This document shows, in pieces, positions 57,527 through 64,000 of a stretch of 64,000 bases of DNA (position 1 is its first letter; each line of letters opens with the position of its first letter). The DNA lies in contig NZ_CP039457.1 of the NCBI RefSeq assembly GCF_004843545.1, positions 2,012,501 through 2,076,500 on the forward strand, in the 5' to 3' direction. The translations under genes were made by a program, and so were the position numbers. The stretch comes from Streptococcus pasteurianus (GTDB taxonomy: Bacteria > Bacillota > Bacilli > Lactobacillales > Streptococcaceae). Below the pieces are notes generated by a model. It was given only the letters and a program-made list of their open reading frames with translations, did no database searches and was not told the origin of the DNA.

Positions 57527-57869
57527 TATTAGTTAACTCCTCGTTAATTTTCGTTTCCAAGTTTTTCGTGATGTATTGAACCAAATCACTAGCATCTTGC
57601 ATCTTGTTACGATAATCTTTGACAATCGGGAGATCCGATAAGTCTTTTTGTAGCTGGTCAGCTTGTTTTCCTGCTGCTTCTTCAGCCACTAACTTGTCAA
57701 TCTTGTGATAAAGCACAGCCTCCTGCTGATAAGCTTTCATATCGTCAACAAGACTGTCAAGTTCTGGAAAAGTTTTGATTTTTTGTTCTACTTTTTGAAA
57801 TTCTTGCACACTATCGTGCTTTTGAATAGCTTGAACTAACTTGTCCACTGCTTGGTCATACTTACTCAT
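57513..57869 (-). CDS. YlbF/YmcA family protein
   Basis: 118 aa, entirely helical with charged coiled-coil character: [33 protein letters not shown] is the family core. In Bacillus, relatives YlbF and YmcA form the Y-complex that helps RNase Y and affects competence and sporulation; the streptococcal member between argR and mutS is less studied. It overlaps argR by four bases (ATGA) and mutS by 14, a tightly packed operon. Confidence 0.85.
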   Translation of the reverse strand: MSKYDQAVDKLVQAIQKHDSVQEFQKVEQKIKTFPELDSLVDDMKAYQQEAVLYHKIDKLVAEEAAGKQADQLQKDLSDLPIVKDYRNKMQDASDLVQYITKNLETKINEELTNNDKR

Positions 57870-58303
57870 AAGCTCGTTGATAGGTCTCTTTCAAATGCTT
57901 GGGCAGTCTCTTCATCTTTACAAATAACCAGCAAAGTATCCGCACCTGCCACCGTTCCAAGAATCTCTGGAATGTCGCTACTATCAATCAAGTTTGCCAA
58001 AACATCTGCTTCACCAAGATTAGTATGAAGAACAAGCATGAACCCAGCACGAGCAACTTTCAAAATATATGAGCGGATATTAGCACCAAAAGTTGTCTCT
58101 GATGTTTCTGATAAACTATAATAAAGCTTACCTGATGAATCACGTAATTTCAAAAGACCAATCTCACGAAGGTCACGTGACAAGGTTGCTTGAGTAACAC
58201 TAATCCCTTCTTCTTGCAAATGACGCTTGATTTCTTCTTGTGTTCCAATATGACCTGATTGAATCAAACGTTTGATTCGATTTTGACGTTCTATTTTATT
58301 CAT
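57866..58303 (-). CDS. argR: Arginine repressor family regulator (ArgR)
   Basis: 145 aa. N-terminal winged HTH ([42 protein letters not shown]) and a C-terminal hexamerisation/arginine-binding domain ([19 protein letters not shown]). Streptococci may carry several argR-type paralogues, so this one may control argS, arginine deiminase or biosynthesis genes. Divergent from argS across 190 bp. Confidence 0.95.
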   Translation of the reverse strand: MNKIERQNRIKRLIQSGHIGTQEEIKRHLQEEGISVTQATLSRDLREIGLLKLRDSSGKLYYSLSETSETTFGANIRSYILKVARAGFMLVLHTNLGEADVLANLIDSSDIPEILGTVAGADTLLVICKDEETAQAFERDLSTSL

Positions 58304-58493
58304 ATAGCTTTCCCTTTGTGTATATTTATCCTTAAAATTATACCAAAAAAAAGAAAATTTTTCATCTCTCTTTTGCGCTGTTTTCCTTATGATAACTTAT
58401 TTTTTACTGCTTCAAACGTTTTCTTTCAGCTAATCTCGTTTATTTCTTATTTTTATGTTAAAATAATATGACTAACTAATTTAGGAGAAACTC

Positions 58494-60185
58494 ATGGATA
58501 CAAAACGTACAATTGCTGAACGCATTCAAAATATTGTTCCAGAATTAGACCAAGAACAAATTATTAATCTACTTGAAATTCCAAAAAATTCTGATATGGG
58601 TGACCTTGCTTTTCCTGCTTTCTCATTAGCAAAAATCCTTCGCAAAGCACCCCAAATGATTGCTGCTGATGTTGCCGAAAAAATGGATGCAACTGGCTTT
58701 GAAAAAATCGAAGCTGTTGGTCCATACATCAACTTCTTCCTTGATAAGAAAAGCATTTCTGCTGATATTTTGGGTCAAGTTATTGCAAACGGAAGCGACT
58801 ATGCTAGTCAAGATTTAGGAGAAGGTCGCAACGTTGCTATCGATATGTCAAGCCCAAACATTGCTAAACCATTCTCAATTGGACACCTTCGTTCAACCGT
58901 TATCGGTGATAGCCTGGCTAATATTTTTGAAAAACTCGGCTATAAAGCTGTTAAAATCAATCACCTCGGTGACTGGGGTAAACAATTCGGTATGTTGATT
59001 GTTGCCTACAAAAAATGGGGTGACGAAGAGGCTGTTAAAGCTCACCCAATCGACGAACTCTTAAAACTTTACGTTCGCATCAATGCCGAAGCTGAAACAC
59101 AACCAGAACTTGACGAAGAAGCTCGCGAATGGTTCCGTAAATTGGAAGCTGGCGACGAAGAAGCTATTTCACTCTGGCAATGGTTCCGTGACGAAAGTCT
59201 TGTTGAATTCAACCGTCTTTACGATGAACTTGGTGTTTCTTTTGATAGCTTTAACGGGGAAGCATTCTACAACGATAAAATGGACGAAGTTGTCGATATC
59301 TTGACAGAAAAAGGACTTCTTGAAGAATCTCAAGGTGCTCAAGTCGTTAACCTTGAAAAATATGGTATCGAACACCCAGCTCTTATCAAAAAATCTGACG
59401 GTGCAACACTTTACATCACACGTGACTTGGCTGCCGCTCTTTATCGCAAACGTACTTACGACTTTGCCAAGGCCATTTACGTCGTTGGTAACGAACAATC
59501 TGCTCACTTCAAACAATTAAAAGCGGTCCTTAACGAAATGGGATTTGAATGGAATGAAGATATTACTCACGTTCCATTTGGACTTGTTACTAAAGAAGGT
59601 AAAAAACTGTCAACTCGTAAAGGTAATGTTATCCTTCTTGAACCAACAATTGCCGAAGCTGTCAAACGCGCTGAAGACCAAATCAATGCTAAAAATCCTA
59701 ACCTTGCTGACAAGGAAGCAGTCGCTCACGCTGTTGGCGTCGGCGCTATCAAATTCTACGATTTGAAAACAGACCGTTTGAATGGCTATGACTTTGACCT
59801 TGATGCTATGGTATCATTTGAAGGTGAAACTGGACCTTACGTACAATATGCACACGCACGTATCCAATCTATTCTTCGTAAAGCTGAGTTTACACCATCT
59901 GTCAACCAAGTTTACAGTCTTGATGATGCTGAAAGCTGGGAAATTGTAAAACTTATCCAAGACTTCCCACGCATCATCAAACGTGCCGCTGACAACTTTG
60001 AACCTTCTATTGTTGCAAAATTTGCTATCAATCTAGCCCAAAGCTTCAACAAATACTATGCACACACACGTATCCTTGATGAAAGCCCAGAACGTGATAG
60101 CCGCCTAGCACTTAGCTACGCTACTGCAACTGTTCTAAAAGAAGCGCTCCGTCTTCTCGGTGTTGAAGCACCAAACGAAATGTAA
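58494..60185 (+). CDS. argS: Arginyl-tRNA synthetase
   Basis: Class I synthetase of 563 aa. HIGH-type motif in [14 protein letters not shown], a KMSKS-like loop in [13 protein letters not shown], and the C-terminal anticodon-binding DALR domain ([33 protein letters not shown]). GGAGAAACTC precedes the ATG. It is monocistronic with a terminator, divergent from argR. Confidence 0.98.
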   Translation: MDTKRTIAERIQNIVPELDQEQIINLLEIPKNSDMGDLAFPAFSLAKILRKAPQMIAADVAEKMDATGFEKIEAVGPYINFFLDKKSISADILGQVIANGSDYASQDLGEGRNVAIDMSSPNIAKPFSIGHLRSTVIGDSLANIFEKLGYKAVKINHLGDWGKQFGMLIVAYKKWGDEEAVKAHPIDELLKLYVRINAEAETQPELDEEAREWFRKLEAGDEEAISLWQWFRDESLVEFNRLYDELGVSFDSFNGEAFYNDKMDEVVDILTEKGLLEESQGAQVVNLEKYGIEHPALIKKSDGATLYITRDLAAALYRKRTYDFAKAIYVVGNEQSAHFKQLKAVLNEMGFEWNEDITHVPFGLVTKEGKKLSTRKGNVILLEPTIAEAVKRAEDQINAKNPNLADKEAVAHAVGVGAIKFYDLKTDRLNGYDFDLDAMVSFEGETGPYVQYAHARIQSILRKAEFTPSVNQVYSLDDAESWEIVKLIQDFPRIIKRAADNFEPSIVAKFAINLAQSFNKYYAHTRILDESPERDSRLALSYATATVLKEALRLLGVEAPNEM

Positions 60186-60203
60186 TTATTTCTTTATAAA
60201 AGC

Positions 60204-60238
60204 GAAGAGAATGAGATTATTTCTCGTTCTTTTTTTCT
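60204..60238 (+). terminator. Terminator after argS
   Basis: GAATGAGA and TTTCTCGTTC pair around ATTA, followed by TTTTTTTC. Confidence 0.85.
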
Positions 60239-60296
60239 TGATCTTTTTCTATCAAAATTATAAACTGTAAGCATAACAACAAAGGAGATTTTATTT

Positions 60297-60590
60297 ATGG
60301 AAAAAGGAAATCAATTAATGCAAAAACTTAGTAAAGCCTATGCTAGCCTACCAGATAACGAGCCACTGAAAGCAGATATTTTTGCAGTAGCGCAGGATTT
60401 AGAAAAAAATGAAAATGACCAGTTGGCACGTACAAAACTGGCACATGCCATTTCTCAACATTTACTAACACATCATCTCAAAACAGAATCTGAAATCACA
60501 GCACTTTACAACGAAGTTGCTGACAGTCCTGAAAAATATAAAGGGAATGCCGCTTTAGCTATCATGCTAGGTAGCCTATTTCACCCCTAA
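60297..60590 (+). CDS. Bacteriocin immunity protein, enterocin A immunity family
   Basis: 97 aa, soluble, four-helix type: MQKLSKAYASLPDNEPLKADIFAVAQDLEKNENDQLARTKLAHAISQHLLTH is typical of the EntA_Immun family, which protects producers from class IIa-type bacteriocins by binding the mannose PTS target. No bacteriocin, leader peptide or transporter gene is near, so it is an orphan immunity gene. AAAGGAG precedes the ATG. Confidence 0.82.
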   Translation: MEKGNQLMQKLSKAYASLPDNEPLKADIFAVAQDLEKNENDQLARTKLAHAISQHLLTHHLKTESEITALYNEVADSPEKYKGNAALAIMLGSLFHP

Positions 60591-60591
60591 C

Positions 60592-60620
60592 AAAAAAGCC
60601 GTGTTAAACGGCTTTTTTCA
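60592..60620. terminator. Bidirectional terminator
   Basis: AAAAAAGCCGT and ACGGCTTTTTT pair perfectly around a short loop between the immunity gene and the esterase gene, serving both. Confidence 0.9.
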
Positions 60621-60631
60621 TTTGTCTAAAC

Positions 60632-62137
60632 TCATTTTTTCTGAGCATTTAACCAATCAAAAATGTTATCATAAGCTGTTCCGTCAACTTTTACGGTGCT
60701 TATTCCACCATTAGTTTTATTGCTTGGTGAAAAACCTGAAAGGTCGTCAGCCTCTTTAATATCAGAAACGCTTTGTACACCAGACACCTTATCATTGAAG
60801 AAATACGTCCATGACCAATGTCCAAGATAAGAGGTATCTTTCATGTCTGAACCTTCAACACTTTCATAATATGAGAACCATTTATTCGTTGCTCCGCTAT
60901 TTACTAAAGCTTTATAGATTGGTAAAGAATAATCGCTTGGATTGACAACCGTATCATTAGCGGCATGGATAAACCAAATTGGAATATCTTTAAGCGCAGC
61001 AATTTTATCCTCGTCAAAGTAGATATCATCTGTTTTGACAAATGCTGTGCCAGACAAGCTTGTATCACTAGGAACAGTTGTATAAGTACCGTCCTCATTA
61101 CGCTGATATTGATAGTAAGAATAGGCTGCCGCCTGCGGAACAAGCGCTGCAAAATAATCTGTATTATTGATAGCTAAATTAAGCGTCATGTAACCACCAT
61201 TTGAACCACCAGTTAAATAAATACGGTCTGTATCCACATCTGAATGATTCGAAACGTAATCCTTAATAGTATCCATGAGTACCTCTGTGTAGCGAGACAC
61301 ACCTGCCCCCGCTCCATTTGTACCATCACCCTCATCCATCCAATACGTTGGAGTTTGAACCGCTAAAACATAGACTCCCATTTGCTTACCTGCTGTAAAA
61401 TGTGATTGGATATCATCCTTAGCAAGCGCTACAACTTCATTTCCCAACAATGTAATATCGGTATCTGTACCGCCTTCGCCTTGCCCATGTAGCCAGATAA
61501 TCAAAGGATTTTTCTTTCCATTTTTCAAAATTTCTGGTTCATAAGCGGCATATTGAAGGGTGAGTTCTTCATCTTGATTGGTCAACGGATTCGTGTAAGT
61601 TCCAGAATAAGACCCACGATTGCTAAATGCTGCTACATCTGTTGAAATGCGATTGTTAATAGCGTTGCTCTCACTGTCAAGCTCGCTTTCTTCGCCGTTT
61701 ACAGTTACTGTCAACCCTTGAATTGAAACCGTGTAATCATCTACCCATGTATTATGGAAATTCTCCATGTTGTAAAAGAAAGGACTGGCAACACCAGAAT
61801 TTGATTCGGTGTCAAAAGTAACTGGCATTTGAATAGTGATGTACTTACTATCTTTGGTAACTTTTTTTCCATTTTTATCAGATAAATAAACCTTGCTGAC
61901 TTGGCGTTCTGTACCTGCCGTTGTAATAGTGACATTTTCTTTTGATACTTTAGAGACTTTACTGTCTAACTTTACAACAACTTTTGGTACTGCTGGACCA
62001 AACTCATACCCCTTTACAACAATTGATGTTTTAGCAATAGTAACATCAGTGTCAGCAGATACAACTTGACTTCCTGCAAACACTCCCAAAAAACTAACAG
62101 CACTCAAAACGATTCCCTTTGAGAGTGATTTTTTCAT
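60632..62137 (-). CDS. Secreted alpha/beta-hydrolase (esterase/peptidase-like) with N-terminal Ig-like domain
   Basis: 501 aa. A signal peptide (MKKSLSKGIVLSAVSFLGVFAGSQVVSA, cleaved near 29) leads to a beta-rich Ig-like domain (about 30-150) and an alpha/beta-hydrolase domain. The oxyanion stretch is LIIWLHGQGEGG, the nucleophile serine is in LTGGSNGGYMT, and the acid and His are likely in AANDTVVNPS and YLGHWSW. No LPXTG, so it is released or loosely bound. Such proteins are annotated as esterases of polymer-linked acids. It follows the beta-glucoside PTS gene by 69 bp and may be co-expressed. Confidence 0.8.
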   Translation of the reverse strand: MKKSLSKGIVLSAVSFLGVFAGSQVVSADTDVTIAKTSIVVKGYEFGPAVPKVVVKLDSKVSKVSKENVTITTAGTERQVSKVYLSDKNGKKVTKDSKYITIQMPVTFDTESNSGVASPFFYNMENFHNTWVDDYTVSIQGLTVTVNGEESELDSESNAINNRISTDVAAFSNRGSYSGTYTNPLTNQDEELTLQYAAYEPEILKNGKKNPLIIWLHGQGEGGTDTDITLLGNEVVALAKDDIQSHFTAGKQMGVYVLAVQTPTYWMDEGDGTNGAGAGVSRYTEVLMDTIKDYVSNHSDVDTDRIYLTGGSNGGYMTLNLAINNTDYFAALVPQAAAYSYYQYQRNEDGTYTTVPSDTSLSGTAFVKTDDIYFDEDKIAALKDIPIWFIHAANDTVVNPSDYSLPIYKALVNSGATNKWFSYYESVEGSDMKDTSYLGHWSWTYFFNDKVSGVQSVSDIKEADDLSGFSPSNKTNGGISTVKVDGTAYDNIFDWLNAQKK

Positions 62138-62182
62138 ACTTATCTCTCCCTCTAAATTGATAATATCCTAAAAAGTAGTAAA

Positions 62183-62199
62183 GTGGGTATGACACCCAC
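62183..62199 (-). terminator. Hairpin between the PTS gene and the esterase gene
   Basis: GTGGGTGTCATACCCAC forms a 6-bp stem with a 5-nt loop on the minus strand, followed by TTTACTACTTTTT. Weak terminator or partial read-through. Confidence 0.5.
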
Positions 62200-62206
62200 A
62201 TAGTTA

Positions 62207-63661
<1,455 letters not shown>

Positions 63662-63685
63662 TTAGTTATGTTTCGAGCCATAAGA

Positions 63686-63760
63686 AAAACCTAAATAAAT
63701 ACCAAATAAGCCTGTGAACAGTGCGTCTCACAATCCTATTTCTGTACCTATTTAGGTTTT
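63686..63760 (-). terminator. Leader terminator controlled by the antiterminator
   Basis: Arms TATTTAGGTTTT (63749-63760) and AAAACCTAAATA (63686-63697) are perfectly complementary over 12 bp, with a TCTT tail on the minus-strand RNA. The 5' arm overlaps the 3' end of the RAT, making the two mutually exclusive. Confidence 0.75.
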
Positions 63761-63783
63761 GCCTGTTTGACCAGTAACAATCC
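63751..63783 (-). promoter_or_regulatory. Ribonucleic antiterminator (RAT) of BglG/LicT type
   Basis: The minus strand from 63783 reads GGATTGTTACTG, then GTCAA, then ACAGGCAAAACCTAAA, near-identical to the RAT sites before bgl operons. A phospho-controlled antiterminator protein binding here would prevent the overlapping terminator. No such gene is adjacent in the window. Confidence 0.85.
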
Positions 63784-63794
63784 TTACAAAGTTA

Positions 63795-63832
63795 ATCATA
63801 TCACAAAAAAATATATCAGCAAGCGTTTTCAA
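63795..63832 (-). promoter_or_regulatory. Beta-glucoside PTS promoter with perfect cre
   Basis: Minus-strand TTGCTG (63822-63817), 16-bp spacer, TATGAT (63800-63795). The minus strand 63832-63818 reads TTGAAAACGCTTGCT, matching the cre consensus at 15 of 15 and overlapping the -35. Confidence 0.8.
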
Positions 63833-63873
63833 TCGTTTTAGTAATATTTTACCAATTTTCCAGATTATAATAT

Positions 63874-63916
63874 CAAAAAAAGAAAGATGGGTGAAAAATA
63901 CCGCATCTTTTTTCTT
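63874..63916. terminator. Bidirectional hairpin between the PTS promoter and the right-edge gene
   Basis: AAAGATGGGT and ACCGCATCTTT pair with one mismatch around GAAAAAT; A/T flanks on both sides. On the minus strand it ends the gene entering from the right. Confidence 0.7.
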
Positions 63917-63922
63917 TATTGA

Positions 63923-64000
63923 CTACAATTTATCATAGTTTTTTCGTCGAATTTTGAAATCAGATGACACAACCTCATCAACATCAATGATTGAAATAAA
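63923..64000 (-). CDS. C-terminal end of a gene entering from the right (possibly YitT/DUF2179)
   Basis: Only 25 codons are inside the window, ending DFKIRRKNYDKL then TAG. The segment ISIIDVDEVVSSDF resembles the C-terminal DUF2179 domain of YitT-type membrane proteins, but so short a piece does not prove it. Confidence 0.4.
   Translation of the reverse strand, partial: FISIIDVDEVVSSDFKIRRKNYDKL

Overview
The window reads as an origin-proximal piece of a low-GC Streptococcus chromosome. Evidence is the bifunctional glutathione synthetase gshF, a ComX-type cin-box in front of cinA-recA, PRD-type PTS regulators, an Rgg regulator, a trehalose PTS locus, ireB/ruvX/DUF1292/spxA clustering and the argR-mutS-mutL-ruvA-cinA-recA order. 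Species cannot be fixed from the sequence alone. Highly expressed genes lie mostly on the minus strand.

Layout. 1-10.8 kb: two adjacent UlaA-family PTS loci. The left one (regulator with a built-in IIA domain, IIB, IIC running off the edge) has no recognisable catabolic genes in view. The right one is a full L-ascorbate operon (ulaA-B-C-D-E-F plus a PRD activator). 11.4-22.8 kb: purA, gshF, xpaC-telA, hslO-dusB, and ctsR-clpC. 23.4-31 kb: a COG2426 transporter, rpsB-tsf, tRNA-Cys, an S66 LD-carboxypeptidase, a tiny hydrophobic peptide, pepO, a Gfo/Idh oxidoreductase and a small membrane protein. 31-35.7 kb: trehalose locus (treP-treC with divergent treR). 36-37.2 kb: a decayed pilin gene, a 90-nt nested palindrome and a dense cluster of DnaA-box-like 9-mers. 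37.3-45.1 kb: ruvB, anaerobic ribonucleotide reductase (nrdD, nrdG), a membrane protein, a small cin-box ORF, and DUF1292-ruvX-ireB. 45.4-52.9 kb: spxA, cinA-recA, an MFS transporter, a cluster of small envelope ORFs facing an rgg gene, and ruvA. 52.9-60.6 kb: mutL, mutS, ylbF-like, argR, argS and an orphan immunity gene. 60.6-64 kb: a secreted esterase and a beta-glucoside PTS gene with a textbook antiterminator leader, then the tail of a further gene.

Regulation readable from the DNA: CcpA cre sites at both ula-type promoters, the tre locus and the beta-glucoside PTS; CtsR heptads before ctsR-clpC; paired NrdR boxes before nrdD; cin-boxes before cinA-recA and before a 42-codon ORF; a BglG/LicT antiterminator. 

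Most noteworthy candidates: (1) an rgg-linked module of small membrane/secreted proteins driven by two promoters carrying the same 26-bp element at identical spacing from the -10; (2) a previously unannotated-looking 42-aa ORF under a cin-box; (3) about nine DnaA-box-like sites in 305 bp far from any dnaA gene; (4) a 90-nt symmetric nested palindrome next to it; (5) hslO and ruvB apparently expressed from leaderless mRNAs. All homology calls are from memory of protein families; no search was run.
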